From Pseudomonadota bacterium (GTDB taxonomy: Bacteria; Pseudomonadota; Gammaproteobacteria; Xanthomonadales; Xanthomonadaceae): a stretch of 64,000 nucleotides of DNA. Positions 15,274-24,497 of this stretch are shown here, piece by piece. Location of the stretch: assembly GCA_023388715.1 (NCBI GenBank), contig JAEWFT010000052.1, positions 1 to 64,000 of the forward strand. Direction: 5' to 3'. Position 1 is the stretch's first letter, and every line of letters begins with the position of its first letter. The notes beneath the pieces are model-generated. The model was given only the letters and a program-made list of their open reading frames with translations, was not told where the DNA came from and ran no database searches. The translations under genes and the position numbers were made by a program.

Positions 15274-16662
15274 ATGGCCAAGACTGCCCCGAAAACCCGC
15301 TCCGCCTACGTCTGCAGCGAATGCGGCGCCGACCACGCCAAGTGGCAGGGTCAATGCGACGCCTGCGGCGCCTGGAACACGCTGTCCGAGATCGCGCTGG
15401 AGACCGCCGCGCAGGCGAAGTCGCCGGCCTCGCGCCGCAGCGGCTGGGCGGGCAAGGTGGACGCGCCGCGGGTGACCGCGCTGGCCGACGTGCGGGTGGA
15501 CGCGCAGGCGCGGGCGTCCACCGGGATCGGCGAGTTCGACCGCGTGCTGGGCGGCGGCCTGGCCGAGGGCGCGGTAGTGCTGGTGGGCGGCGACCCCGGG
15601 ATCGGCAAGTCCACCCTGCTGCTGCAGGCGTTGGCGCGGATGGCGCCCAGCCTGCCCGGGTTGTACGTGACCGGCGAGGAATCGCTGGCGCAGGTGGCCG
15701 GTCGCGCGCAGCGGCTGGGCCTGCCGCTGGTCGGGCTGCAGGCGCTGGCGGAAACGTGCGTCGAGCGCATCCTTGAGCACGCGGTGGCCGCTGGCCCGCG
15801 CGTGCTGGTCGCCGACTCGATCCAGACCCTTTGGACCGACACCCTGACCGCGGCGCCCGGCTCGGTGTCGCAGGTGCGCGAATCGGCGGCGCGCCTGGTG
15901 CGCTTCGCCAAGGAGACCGGCACCGCCGTGTTCCTGGTCGGCCACGTGACCAAGGAGGGCGGCATCGCCGGGCCGCGCGTGCTCGAGCACATGGTCGACG
16001 CGGTGCTGTATTTCGAGGGCGACGCGGGCAGCCGCTTCCGCGTGCTGCGTGCGTTCAAGAACCGCTTTGGCGCGGTCAACGAGCTGGGCGTGTTCGCGAT
16101 GTCCGACGGCGGCCTGCGCGAAGTGGCCAATCCGTCGGCGATCTTCCTGTCGGGCAGTGGCGGGCCGCAGCCGGGCAGCTGCGTGATGGTGGCGCGCGAG
16201 GGCACGCGGCCGCTGCTGGTCGAGGTGCAGGCCCTGGTCGACGCCTCGCCATTGTCGAATCCCCGCCGCGTCGTCGTCGGCCTGGAGGGCAACCGGCTGG
16301 CGATGCTGCTGGCGGTGCTGCACCGCCATGGCGGGGTGATGGTGGGCGACCAGGACGTGTTCGTGAACGTGGTCGGCGGGATCCGCGTGCAGGAAACCGC
16401 CGCCGACCTGCCGGTGCTGCTGGCGGTGCTGTCCTCGCTGCGCGACACGCCGATGCCGGACAAGACCATCGCGTTCGGCGAGGTCGGCCTCAGCGGCGAG
16501 ATCCGCCCGGTCCCCAATGGCGAGGAGCGGCTGCGCGAAGCCGCGACCCACGGCTTCACCCGCGCGATCGTGCCCAAGGCGAATGCGCCGAAGTCCGCCA
16601 GCTACAAGGGGATGCAGGTGATCGCGGTGGAGCGCCTGGCCGACGCGCTGGAGCAGGCGTGA
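15274..16662 (+). CDS. radA: DNA repair/recombination protein RadA
   Basis: RecA-like ATPase that promotes branch migration in homologous recombination. The 462-residue protein starts with a C4 zinc finger (Cys14, Cys17, Cys28, Cys31). The Walker A motif GDPGIGKST follows at 106-114, then the RadA-specific KNRFG motif (FKNRFGAVNE) and a Lon-protease-like C-terminal domain without need for protease activity. Length and domain order match the family. The ATG at 15274 gives the standard N-terminus. The stop overlaps the GTG of the next gene by 4 bases. Confidence 0.97.
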   Translation: MAKTAPKTRSAYVCSECGADHAKWQGQCDACGAWNTLSEIALETAAQAKSPASRRSGWAGKVDAPRVTALADVRVDAQARASTGIGEFDRVLGGGLAEGAVVLVGGDPGIGKSTLLLQALARMAPSLPGLYVTGEESLAQVAGRAQRLGLPLVGLQALAETCVERILEHAVAAGPRVLVADSIQTLWTDTLTAAPGSVSQVRESAARLVRFAKETGTAVFLVGHVTKEGGIAGPRVLEHMVDAVLYFEGDAGSRFRVLRAFKNRFGAVNELGVFAMSDGGLREVANPSAIFLSGSGGPQPGSCVMVAREGTRPLLVEVQALVDASPLSNPRRVVVGLEGNRLAMLLAVLHRHGGVMVGDQDVFVNVVGGIRVQETAADLPVLLAVLSSLRDTPMPDKTIAFGEVGLSGEIRPVPNGEERLREAATHGFTRAIVPKANAPKSASYKGMQVIAVERLADALEQA

Positions 16663-17231
16663 TCCAGCCGGCGCGCGCCGTCCTGGCGCGCTGGATCTCG
16701 ATCGTGCTGCATCCGTTCGCGGTGTTCGCGGCGCTGGCGCTGTACGCCGCGTGGCGGCTCGACCCGGCGTCGCTGCCTCGGGTGGCGATCGGGATCGCGG
16801 TGGCGATCGGCATGGTCTGGGGCTTCGTCCTGCAGCGCCGCCGCAGTGGCCGCTGGGGCACGGTCGACGCGTCGCATCCGCGCGAACGCCCGGCCCTGTA
16901 CGCGCTGTTGCTGGCGGTCGCCTTCGCCTACTGGGCCTGGCTGGGCGGGCGCGGGTCGGCGGCCTCGGCCGGTGTGCTGGCGACGGTGGCGATGCTGGCG
17001 GCGGCGGCCGGCCTCAATCGCTGGATCAAGCTCTCCCTGCACATGGCGAGCCTGGCCCTGGCCGGTGTCGCGCTGTGGGCGCTGGAGCCCGTCGCCGGCA
17101 TTGTCGCGCTGGGCTTGCTGCCGGTGCTGGGCTGGGCGCGGATCGCGATGGGGCGGCATCGCCTTCCCGAAGTGATGGGCGGCGCGGGTCTGGGCCTGCT
17201 CGCCGGCATCGGGCTGCGGATGCTGGCCTGA
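16659..17231 (+). CDS. small PAP2-like integral membrane protein
   Basis: 190 residues with about five or six hydrophobic segments, starting at GTG 16659 in a GTGA overlap with radA. The C-terminal GWARIAMGRHRLPEV resembles the third motif of PAP2 phosphatases (R-x5-H-x3-D), but the last Asp is Glu. NRWIKLSLHMA resembles motif 2 (PSGH) without the PSG part, and DASHPRERP may correspond to motif 1. It therefore looks like a PAP2-fold protein with altered catalytic motifs: a lipid phosphatase variant or a non-catalytic relative. Substrate unknown. The coupling to radA is probably only positional. Confidence 0.6.
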   Translation: MIQPARAVLARWISIVLHPFAVFAALALYAAWRLDPASLPRVAIGIAVAIGMVWGFVLQRRRSGRWGTVDASHPRERPALYALLLAVAFAYWAWLGGRGSAASAGVLATVAMLAAAAGLNRWIKLSLHMASLALAGVALWALEPVAGIVALGLLPVLGWARIAMGRHRLPEVMGGAGLGLLAGIGLRMLA

Positions 17232-17237
17232 GCCCGA

Positions 17238-18032
17238 TCAGGCGCCGCGCTGCAGCACCAGTTCCAGCACGAACTTGCTGCCGAAGAAGGCCAGGACCAG
17301 CAGCGCCATCGCCGCCAGCGTCCAACCCACGGCGCGCGTCCCGCGCCAGCCGCGGCGCCGCCTGCCCAGCAGCAGGGCGCCGAACACCAGCCACGACAGC
17401 ACGCTCAGCACGGTCTTGTGCACCAGGTGCTGGGCGAGCAGGTCCTCGACGAACAGCGCGCCGGTCAGCAGGGTCGCGCTGAGCAGCACGAAGCCCACGG
17501 TGATGCTGCGGAACAGCAGCGTTTCCAGCTCGGTGAGCGGTGGCAGTGCGCGCAGCCATGGCCGGAACTGGCGGCGCTGCAGCGCGCGCTCCTGTGCCCA
17601 CAGGAACAGCGCCAGGACCGCCGCCAGCGCCAGCGTGGCGTAGGCCAGCAAGGCCAGCCAGGCGTGCAGCAGCATCCGCCAGTCCAGTTCCTGCTCCGGC
17701 GGCACGCTGCCCGCGCTGCGATAGGCCAGCACGGTGGCTGCGGCCAGCGGGAACACCACCACCCCGAGGGCGCGGGTGTGGCCGGCCGCGCCGACCAGCG
17801 TCGTCAATGCGCCCATGCCCAGCCCCACCAGCGACAGGGCGGCGAAGAAGTGCAGGTCGGTGGCGCCGAGTCCTTGCCACGCCTGCAGGTGGGTGCCGGC
17901 GTGAAGCAGCAGCGCGGCCCCCGCCGGCAGCAGCCAGCCGCGCGAACGGCCGTCCCCGGCGCGGCGGACGTCCAGCGCAAGCCAGGTGGCTGCCACCAGG
18001 TACGAGGCCACCGCGATGAGGACCAATGCCAT
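17238..18032 (-). CDS. CcsA/YpjD-like inner membrane protein
   Basis: 264 residues with about eight hydrophobic segments. It belongs to the cytochrome c assembly (CcsA/ResC-like) family, in the YpjD subgroup found beside ffh in many gammaproteobacteria. Conserved histidines that could bind haem are present: HAGTHLQ near the N-terminus, HAWLALLAY in the middle and HLVHKTVLSVLSW near the C-terminus. I use the ATG at 18032 (MALVLIAV, directly at the first membrane segment); an upstream ATG at 18050 would add six residues. The biological role of this subgroup is not settled, and haem handling is an inference from the family. It is divergent from ffh. Confidence 0.8.
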   Translation of the reverse strand: MALVLIAVASYLVAATWLALDVRRAGDGRSRGWLLPAGAALLLHAGTHLQAWQGLGATDLHFFAALSLVGLGMGALTTLVGAAGHTRALGVVVFPLAAATVLAYRSAGSVPPEQELDWRMLLHAWLALLAYATLALAAVLALFLWAQERALQRRQFRPWLRALPPLTELETLLFRSITVGFVLLSATLLTGALFVEDLLAQHLVHKTVLSVLSWLVFGALLLGRRRRGWRGTRAVGWTLAAMALLVLAFFGSKFVLELVLQRGA

Positions 18033-18090
18033 CCGCTCAGTTTGGCACAAAGGCCGCGCCCGGCGGCTCGTGGCGGCTGGCGCGGCCGCC

Positions 18091-18096
18091 TATAAT
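18091..18096 (+). promoter_or_regulatory. -10 element of ffh
   Basis: A perfect TATAAT in otherwise GC-rich DNA, 30 bases before the ffh start codon. The region 17 bases upstream (TCGTGG) is a poor -35. Confidence 0.55.
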
Positions 18097-18125
18097 CTGC
18101 GGTCCGATTCCCGTGGTGCCCCCTG

Positions 18126-19499
18126 ATGTTCGAATCCCTGACCCAGCGCCTGTCCGGCACCATCGAGCGCGTGCGCGGCCGCGGCCGGCTGACCGAATCC
18201 AACATCAGCGAGGCCGTGCGCGAGGTCCGCATCGCCCTGCTCGAGGCCGACGTGGCGTTGCCGGTGGTGCAGGCGCTGATCCAGCGGATCAAGGTGCGCG
18301 CGCTCGGCCAGGAAGTGATGCGCTCGCTGTCGCCGGGCCAGGTGCTGGTCAAGATCGTGCGCGACGAGCTGGCGGCGGTGATGGGCGCGCAGGCGAGCGA
18401 GCTCAACCTCAACGTGCCGGCACCGGCGGTGATCCTGATGGCCGGCCTGCAGGGCGCGGGCAAGACCACCACGGTGGGCAAGCTCGCCCGCCACCTGAAG
18501 GAAAAGCGCAAGAAGAAGGTGATGGTGGTCAGTGCCGACGTCTACCGCCCGGCCGCGATCGAGCAGCTGCAGACGCTGGCCGGGCAGGTGGGGGTGCCGT
18601 TCTTCCCCTCAGATGCCGCGCAGAAGCCGGAGGCGATCGTCAAGGCGGCGATCGCGGAGGCGAAGAAGACCTTTGCCGACGTGCTGATCGTCGACACCGC
18701 CGGCCGCACCAGCATCGACGACGCGATGATGGCGGAGATCAAGGCGCTGCACGCCGCGGTCAACCCGGTCGAGACCCTGTTCGTGGTCGATTCGATGACC
18801 GGCCAGGACGCCGCGGTGACGGCCAAGCACTTCGGTGAGGCGCTGCCCCTGACCGGCGTGGTGCTGACCAAGACCGACGGCGACGCCCGTGGCGGCGCCG
18901 CGCTGTCGGTGCGCTACATCACCGGCAAGCCGATCAAGTTCGTCGGCACCGGCGAGAAGACCGACGGCCTCGACGTGTTCCACCCCGACCGCGCCGCCGG
19001 CCGCATCCTCGACATGGGCGACGTGCTGTCGCTGGTCGAGCAGGTGGAATCCCAGGTCGACAAGGACAAGGCGGCCAAGCTCGCGGAGAAGGTCGCCAAG
19101 GGCAAGAAGTTCGACCTCAACGACATGCGCGACCAGCTCGAGCAGATGCAGAACATGGGTGGCCTGTCGGGCCTGATGGACAAGCTGCCCGGCGTCGGGG
19201 CGCTGCCGGAGGCGGTGAAGCAGCAGGTCACCGGCAAGGAAGTGCCGCGGATGATCGCGGTCATCAACTCGATGACGAAGAAGGAGCGTCGCAACCCCGA
19301 CCTGCTGAACGGGTCGCGGCGCGCGCGGGTGGCGCGCGGCGCCGGCCTGACCCCCGCCGAAGTCAACAAGGTGCTCAAGCAGTACCAGCAGATGGAAAAG
19401 ATGATGGGCAAGCTGGGCCGCGGCGGCATGAAGGGCATGATGCGCGGGCTGTCGGGGATGATGGGCGGGCGCGGCGGGATGATGCCGCCGATGCGCTGA
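18126..19499 (+). CDS. ffh: signal recognition particle protein Ffh
   Basis: GTPase subunit of the bacterial SRP. With 4.5S RNA it delivers nascent inner-membrane proteins to FtsY. The 457 residues show the N domain, the G domain with P-loop GLQGAGKTT at 107-115 and the DTAGR motif, and a methionine-rich M domain ending in a run of Met-Gly-Arg repeats ([20 protein letters not shown] tail) that binds signal peptides. The 4.5S RNA gene is not in this window. Upstream of the ribosomal gene rpsP, as in most gammaproteobacteria. Confidence 0.97.
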   Translation: MFESLTQRLSGTIERVRGRGRLTESNISEAVREVRIALLEADVALPVVQALIQRIKVRALGQEVMRSLSPGQVLVKIVRDELAAVMGAQASELNLNVPAPAVILMAGLQGAGKTTTVGKLARHLKEKRKKKVMVVSADVYRPAAIEQLQTLAGQVGVPFFPSDAAQKPEAIVKAAIAEAKKTFADVLIVDTAGRTSIDDAMMAEIKALHAAVNPVETLFVVDSMTGQDAAVTAKHFGEALPLTGVVLTKTDGDARGGAALSVRYITGKPIKFVGTGEKTDGLDVFHPDRAAGRILDMGDVLSLVEQVESQVDKDKAAKLAEKVAKGKKFDLNDMRDQLEQMQNMGGLSGLMDKLPGVGALPEAVKQQVTGKEVPRMIAVINSMTKKERRNPDLLNGSRRARVARGAGLTPAEVNKVLKQYQQMEKMMGKLGRGGMKGMMRGLSGMMGGRGGMMPPMR

Positions 19500-19508
19500 C
19501 GCCGGGGT

Positions 19509-19530
19509 GGCGCCCGCTTGGCCGGGCGCC
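19509..19530 (+). other. strong GC hairpin between ffh and rpsP
   Basis: GGCGCCCG and CGGGCGCC form a perfect eight-pair stem with a six-base loop, 10 bases after the ffh stop. There is no T-run behind it, so it is at best a weak or factor-dependent terminator. It overlaps the -35 of the rpsP promoter. Confidence 0.5.
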
Positions 19531-19546
19531 CGGTGCGCGCTATACT
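19518..19546 (+). promoter_or_regulatory. promoter of the rpsP-rimM-trmD operon
   Basis: TTGGCC (19518-19523), 17 bases, TATACT (19541-19546). The start codon of rpsP is 51 bases further on. The transcribed leader contains TTACCCGGC followed by a short hairpin, also seen behind the rplS promoter. Confidence 0.6.
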
Positions 19547-19597
19547 TGTCGGCTTACCCGGCCATTCCGGCCGCTGGGCAACACCGAGAAAACCGCA

Positions 19598-19846
19598 ATG
19601 GTCAAGATTCGCCTTACCCGTGGCGGCGCCAAGAAGCGCCCCTTCTACCACATCATCGTCACCGACAGCCGTAGCGCCCGCGACGGCCGCAACATCGAGC
19701 GCGTCGGGTTCTACAACCCGGTGGCGCAGGGCCAGGAAAAGCGCGTCGAGCTGAACGTGGACCGCGTGAAGTACTGGGTCGACAACGGCGCCCAGCTGAC
19801 CGACAAGGTCGCCGACCTGTACAAGGCCGCCAGCAAGGCCGCCTGA
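19598..19846 (+). CDS. rpsP: 30S ribosomal protein S16
   Basis: 82 residues beginning [19 protein letters not shown], the invariant start of S16, which stabilises the 5' domain of 16S rRNA. It is the first gene of the conserved rpsP-rimM-trmD-rplS order. A -10 element TATACT lies about 50 bases upstream. The 34-base gap to rimM and the 10-base gap to trmD show one transcription unit. Confidence 0.98.
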   Translation: MVKIRLTRGGAKKRPFYHIIVTDSRSARDGRNIERVGFYNPVAQGQEKRVELNVDRVKYWVDNGAQLTDKVADLYKAASKAA

Positions 19847-19880
19847 CGCATCGGCCGCCCGCGGGCGGCCTGCCACAGCC

Positions 19881-20417
19881 ATGAGCGCACCGGGCAACGG
19901 CCAGCGGCCATCCTCCGACAGGATGATCACCGTGGGTCGCCTGCACGGTGCGTTTGGCGTGCGCGGCGAGGTCAAGCTGGAAAGCTTCACCGATCCCGAG
20001 CGCGCCATCGCCCGCTACCAGCCCTGGGTCCTGCGCGATGCGCGTGGGCAGGAGCGTGCCTGCGAGGGCGCGACCGTGCGTGCCGGTGGCAAGGGCCTGG
20101 TGGCGACGCTACCTGGGATCCAGGACCGCGACGCCGCCGAGGCCACCCGCGGCATCGATGTCCTGGTGCCGCGCGCCGCGTTGCCCGCGCCGGCGCCCGG
20201 CGAGTTCTACTGGGTCGACCTGGAAGGCCTGCGCGTGGTGAACCTGGACGGCGCGGACTTCGGCACCGTCTCCCACCTGTTTTCCACCGGCGCCAATGAC
20301 GTGCTGGTGGCGCAGGGCGAGCGCGAGCGCATGATTCCCTTCGTCCGCCCCGACGTCATCCGCGAGGTGGATTTCGAGGCCGGCACGGTCACCGTCGACT
20401 GGGACGCCGATTTCTAG
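19881..20417 (+). CDS. rimM: 16S rRNA processing protein RimM
   Basis: Ribosome maturation factor that binds S19 and helps assemble the 30S head. The 178-residue protein has an N-terminal beta-barrel domain starting [18 protein letters not shown] and a PRC-barrel domain with [12 protein letters not shown], the signature linker of the family. It follows rpsP and precedes trmD. The start MSAPGNG is followed by about 15 poorly conserved residues. A methionine at residue 15 (DRMITVGR) could be a second start, but the normal family length supports the longer form. Confidence 0.95.
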   Translation: MSAPGNGQRPSSDRMITVGRLHGAFGVRGEVKLESFTDPERAIARYQPWVLRDARGQERACEGATVRAGGKGLVATLPGIQDRDAAEATRGIDVLVPRAALPAPAPGEFYWVDLEGLRVVNLDGADFGTVSHLFSTGANDVLVAQGERERMIPFVRPDVIREVDFEAGTVTVDWDADF

Positions 20418-20427
20418 CGCGCCGCCG

Positions 20428-21192
20428 ATGCGTTTCGACGTCGTCAGCCTGTTCCCCGACTTCGTTGCCCAGCTGGCGGCGCATGGCGTGGTCGGCCGGG
20501 CCGGCGAGCGCGGCCTGTTGTCGCTGCACGGCTGGAACCCGCGTGACTTCGCGCAGGGTAACTACCGTCGGGTCGATGACCGCCCGTTCGGGGGCGGCCC
20601 CGGGATGGTGATGATGATCGAGCCGCTGCGCGCGGCGATCCGGGCGGCGCGCGCCGCGGATCCGGCGCCGGCGCGGGTGGTTTACCTCAGCCCGCAGGGC
20701 CGGCGGCTGGACCAGCCCAAGGTGCGCGAGCTGGCAGCGGGCGGTCGCCTGGTCCTGCTATGCGGCCGCTACGAAGGAATCGACGAACGGCTGCTGCAGG
20801 CCGAGGTCGACGAGGAGCTGTCGATCGGGGACTACGTGCTGTCCGGCGGCGAACTGGCGGCCGCGGTGGTCATCGACGCGGTGGCGCGGCTGCTGGAGGG
20901 CGCCCTGGGCGATGCCGAATCAGCCGTGCAGGACAGCTTCGAGGGCGAGGGCTGGCTGGACTGCCCGCATTACACCCGGCCCGTGGAGCACGAACTGGGC
21001 GCGGTGCCCGATGTGCTGCTGGGCGGCAACCATGGGCAGATCGCGCGCTGGCGCCGCCAGCAGGCACTGGGCCGGACCTGGCTGCGGCGGCCCGACCTTC
21101 TCGACGAGGCGGCGCTGGCCAGGCCGGATCGCGCGCTGCTGGAGGAATTCCGCCGCGGGCAGGCTGGCGACGAGCCGGACCCCGCGGGCTAA
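20428..21192 (+). CDS. trmD: tRNA (guanine-N1)-methyltransferase
   Basis: Methylates G37 next to the anticodon in tRNAs for Leu, Pro and Arg, preventing frameshifts. The 254-residue SPOUT enzyme begins [12 protein letters not shown]. The knotted SAM site is recognisable from [11 protein letters not shown] through [11 protein letters not shown] to [12 protein letters not shown]. The C-terminal helical domain has [10 protein letters not shown]. Full family length. It starts 10 bases after rimM. The rplS promoter lies beyond its stop. Confidence 0.97.
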   Translation: MRFDVVSLFPDFVAQLAAHGVVGRAGERGLLSLHGWNPRDFAQGNYRRVDDRPFGGGPGMVMMIEPLRAAIRAARAADPAPARVVYLSPQGRRLDQPKVRELAAGGRLVLLCGRYEGIDERLLQAEVDEELSIGDYVLSGGELAAAVVIDAVARLLEGALGDAESAVQDSFEGEGWLDCPHYTRPVEHELGAVPDVLLGGNHGQIARWRRQQALGRTWLRRPDLLDEAALARPDRALLEEFRRGQAGDEPDPAG

Positions 21193-21221
21193 GCCCCTAG
21201 CACGCAAGGAAAAATGCCGGC

Positions 21222-21227
21222 TATAAT
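21222..21227 (+). promoter_or_regulatory. -10 element of a separate rplS promoter
   Basis: A perfect TATAAT lies 30 bases after the trmD stop and 134 bases before rplS. No good -35 is visible 16-18 bases upstream. It suggests that rplS can be transcribed separately from rpsP-rimM-trmD. Confidence 0.5.
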
Positions 21228-21360
21228 GCGCGGCTGATTTACCCGGCACTGCCGGTTGCACCACCGATGCCATGACGCGGGTCCTCGTGCACTCGCGCAA
21301 CAACGACACCAACAAGGCGCGTGCAACACGCACGCACACACGATCCCAAGGTTGATCCCA
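21228..21360 (+). other. 133-base leader of rplS
   Basis: Unusually long for this compact genome. It begins with a short hairpin (CCGGCactGCCGG-type, near 21242-21255) preceded by TTTACCCGG, and is otherwise rich in A and C (ACGACACCAACAAGG, then ACACGCACGCACACACG) with little secondary structure. No convincing small ORF. It may host autoregulation by L19 or simply be an unstructured ribosome-loading region. Confidence 0.4.
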
Positions 21361-21786
21361 ATGAACAAGCCGTCGCTCCACACCCTGATCCAGGACTTCG
21401 AGACCGCCCAGGTTTCGCGCACGCTGCCCGACTTCGGCCCCGGCGACACCGTCGTCGTCAACGTCAAGGTCAAGGAAGGCAACCGCGAGCGCGTCCAGGC
21501 CTACGAAGGCGTGGTCATCGGCAAGAAGAACGCCGGCCTGAACTCCGCGTTCACCGTGCGCAAGATTTCCCACGGCTTCGGCGTGGAGCGCGTGTTCCAG
21601 ACCCACAGCGCCGCGATCGACTCGGTCGAGGTTAAGCGCCGCGGCGCGGTGCGCGCCAGCAAGCTGTACTACCTGCGCGGCCTGCAGGGCAAGAAGGCGC
21701 GCATCAAGGAAGACCTGGCCGGCAATGCCAAGGCGCGCGCGAAGGCCGCAGCCGCCGCCGACGCCGGTGAAGCGGCTGCCGAGTAA
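21361..21786 (+). CDS. rplS: 50S ribosomal protein L19
   Basis: 141 residues. The first 115 match L19, which sits at the subunit interface: [14 protein letters not shown], then [23 protein letters not shown] in two blocks, and [17 protein letters not shown]. The remaining tail is a lysine/alanine-rich extension ([18 protein letters not shown]), common in this order. The start ATG at 21361 follows AAGGTTGATCCCA. It is the last gene of the rpsP group, closed by a clear terminator. Confidence 0.97.
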   Translation: MNKPSLHTLIQDFETAQVSRTLPDFGPGDTVVVNVKVKEGNRERVQAYEGVVIGKKNAGLNSAFTVRKISHGFGVERVFQTHSAAIDSVEVKRRGAVRASKLYYLRGLQGKKARIKEDLAGNAKARAKAAAAADAGEAAAE

Positions 21787-21807
21787 GCGGTCGCGTGGTG
21801 CCCTGCA

Positions 21808-21832
21808 ACGGCCACCTGCGGGTGGCCGTTTG
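21808..21832 (+). terminator. rho-independent terminator after rplS
   Basis: ACGGCCACC and GGTGGCCGT form a nine-pair perfect stem (21808-21816 with 21821-21829) around the loop TGCG, followed by TTTGCGTTT. It lies 21 bases after the rplS stop and before hslR. Confidence 0.85.
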
Positions 21833-21855
21833 CGTTTGCGCGGGCGGGAGACGGG

Positions 21856-22263
<408 letters not shown>

Positions 22264-23568
22264 TCAGCGCCCCTCGCGTAGCGCCTGCAGGATCCTGCGG
22301 CCGGCGCGGCCGTCGCTGGCCCAGCCCAGCCGCTCTTGTTCCTTGCGGATGGCCTCGCGGCTGAGCGTGCCGATCGCGCCGTCGATCGCGCCGATCTGGT
22401 GGCCGCGCGCGACCAGCAGTCGCTGCAGTTCCATCCGCTCGTCGCGGCCGATGCCCGGATCGTCCGTGGGCCAGGGCGTCCGCAGGCCGGGGCGCCCGCG
22501 CAGCGCATCCGACAGCAGGGCGATCGCCAGCGCATAGCTCTCCGCCGCGTTGTAGCTGTAGATCGCGTCGTAGTTCTTGAACACCAGGAAGGCCGGTCCG
22601 GTCGCGCCGGTCGGCAACAGGACGGCGGACTGGGTAGTGTCGGGCAAGCCGAAGTCGCCGCCGTCCACCCGCGCCACGCCCAGCCCGCGCCAGTGCGAGA
22701 GCGGCTTGCGCGTCGTGCGGCCCGCCTGGGAGGCGTCGAAGCCGGCGGGCACGCGCACCTCGTAGCCCCACGGCTGGCCGCTGCGCCATCCGGAGCGAAC
22801 CAGGTAGTTCGCGGTCGATCCGAGCGCATCGGGGATGCTGCCGACGAGGTCCTTGCGGCCGTCGCCATCGAAGTCCACCGCGATCCGGTTGTAGGTCGAC
22901 GGCATGAACTGGGTATGGCCGAACGCGCCCGCCCATGACCCCTTCATGTCCTGCGCGCGGACGTCGCCGCGCTGGACGATCTTGAGCGCCTCATAGAATT
23001 CGCTGCGGAAGAACGGCTGCCGACGCCCGAAGCAGGACAGGGTGCCAAGCGAGGCCAGCAGCGGGCGCTGCCCGAAATTCTGTCCGTAATCGCTTTCCAC
23101 GCCCCAGACCGCGACCACGGTCTCGGGATCGACGCCCAGGCGCGCCTGGACCTGCGCCAGCAGCGCGGCATGGGTGGCCAGGCGCTGCCTGCCCTGTTCG
23201 ATGCGGCGGGCATCGACCAGCATCGCCAGGTAGTCCCACAGCGGGGTGACGAACTCGGGCTGGCGATCCAGCAGCGGCAACACGCCCATGTCCGCCTGCA
23301 CGGTGAGTGCATGGGCATCGAACGCGGCGGCGGTGACGCCTGCGCCCAGCGCGGGTGCCCGCAATCCGGCCATGCACTGGCGGAACTCCCCGGCTTGCGC
23401 GGGCGTGGGCGCCACCGGCTCGTGCGCGCGCACCGCGGGCACGGCCGGTGCGACCACCACCTGTTCGGCCTGGGGCGGCGCGGGCGGCGTCTTTACCGGG
23501 GCCGGCGTGCAGGCCGCGGCCAGCAGCGCCAGCGGGATCGGCAGGAGGGAATGACGGGATGCGCGCAC
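22264..23568 (-). CDS. MltB-family lytic murein transglycosylase, lipoprotein with peptidoglycan-binding domain
   Basis: Cleaves the MurNAc-GlcNAc bond of peptidoglycan to anhydro-muropeptides at the outer membrane. With the GTG start at 23568 (AGGAG seven bases upstream) it has 434 residues and a lipoprotein signal with lipobox LAAAC, the acylated Cys being residue 20. An SLT_2 catalytic domain follows with the catalytic Glu158 in WGVESDYG, then GHTQFMPSTY and DFDGDGRKDL. A C-terminal PG_binding_1 domain occupies about the last 60 residues (LQRLLVARGHQIGAIDG). The longer frame to 23646 would put a basic stretch before the signal peptide and has no ribosome site. Confidence 0.93.
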   Translation of the reverse strand: MRASRHSLLPIPLALLAAACTPAPVKTPPAPPQAEQVVVAPAVPAVRAHEPVAPTPAQAGEFRQCMAGLRAPALGAGVTAAAFDAHALTVQADMGVLPLLDRQPEFVTPLWDYLAMLVDARRIEQGRQRLATHAALLAQVQARLGVDPETVVAVWGVESDYGQNFGQRPLLASLGTLSCFGRRQPFFRSEFYEALKIVQRGDVRAQDMKGSWAGAFGHTQFMPSTYNRIAVDFDGDGRKDLVGSIPDALGSTANYLVRSGWRSGQPWGYEVRVPAGFDASQAGRTTRKPLSHWRGLGVARVDGGDFGLPDTTQSAVLLPTGATGPAFLVFKNYDAIYSYNAAESYALAIALLSDALRGRPGLRTPWPTDDPGIGRDERMELQRLLVARGHQIGAIDGAIGTLSREAIRKEQERLGWASDGRAGRRILQALREGR

Positions 23569-23758
23569 GGCAGCTCCTCGGAAGCGATGCCTGCAGGATG
23601 CCATCGCGCGCAGTGCAATCGGCGTGGACGGCGTCACGCCCACCACTTGTACCGGTGTGCGTTCAGCCTCGGTCGCGGGCCGATCGAGCCGCGGTGTGGT
23701 GATGGTCGCGCTTGGGGGCAGGCCTGCTTGGGACGAACTGCCGGTCGTGGCCGATCGC

Positions 23759-24394
23759 TTACCTGCGCCCGCCCATCATGCCCATCCCCGCCTTGAGGAT
23801 GTCGCCGAGGCCGAGCTGGCCGTCGCCATCCTGGTCCAGCACCGCGCCCAGCAGGCCGCCGCCCAGACCACCCTGCTGGCGCACCTGGCGCTCCTCCTGG
23901 CCGAGGATGTCGCCGAGGACACCAGGGGAGGCCTGCTGCTGCGCCGCGGCCTGCTGCTGGCCGCTGAACATCCGCTTGGCCAGGTAGGCCAGCACGATGG
24001 GTGCGAGGATCTTCATCAGCGTCTGCGCCTTGTCGCTGCCCAGGCCTGTGGCCTGGCCGAGGCCGCTGACCGCCTGTTGCTGGCGCCCGCCGAAAATGTG
24101 CCCGAGCTGGCCCAGGCCGTCGGTCTGGCGGTTCTGCGCGCCGCCCAGGACCGCGCCAAGGATGTCGCCAACGCCCATACCCGCCGCGCCCTGGTGGTCG
24201 CGGCTGAGCGCGCCGAACAGCGCCTCGGCGCCCTGCGGCTGGCTGGCGTTGCGGCCCATCGCGCCCAGGATCATCGGCAGCGCCGCCGATATCGCGCCGG
24301 CGGTCTGCGCCTGGCCCAGGCCAAGCTGGCCACTGATCTGCTGCAACATCGGCCCGGAAAGCTGGGAGAAGATATCGTCGGTGATGCTGCTCAT
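23759..24394 (-). CDS. DUF937 (YidB-like) protein
   Basis: 211 residues. The first half (MSSITDDIFSQLSGPMLQQI, AISAALPMILGAMGRNA) is the DUF937 domain, whose function is unknown. The middle is glycine/glutamine-rich. The C-terminus contains a single calcium-loop-like DQDGDGQLGLGDI followed by a glycine/methionine tail. Start at the ATG 24394 with AGGAA nine bases upstream; an upstream in-frame ATG at 24421 lacks this. No signal peptide. Monocistronic, with 190 bases of non-coding DNA behind it in which I see no feature. Confidence 0.85.
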   Translation of the reverse strand: MSSITDDIFSQLSGPMLQQISGQLGLGQAQTAGAISAALPMILGAMGRNASQPQGAEALFGALSRDHQGAAGMGVGDILGAVLGGAQNRQTDGLGQLGHIFGGRQQQAVSGLGQATGLGSDKAQTLMKILAPIVLAYLAKRMFSGQQQAAAQQQASPGVLGDILGQEERQVRQQGGLGGGLLGAVLDQDGDGQLGLGDILKAGMGMMGGRR

Positions 24395-24497
24395 GTCCGT
24401 TCCTCGGAGTGGGGCGCTCACCGTAGGCCGGCGTCCGTTACCTCCGGATAAAGGGCGACTGCCGGATCCCCGACCCTCCCACCGAATGGTGATTGCG

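Noticed and set aside
23569..23758. Small gene between the transglycosylase and the DUF937 gene
   Set aside because: Open frames here are shadows or lack a ribosome site and codon bias. The 190 bases look non-coding.
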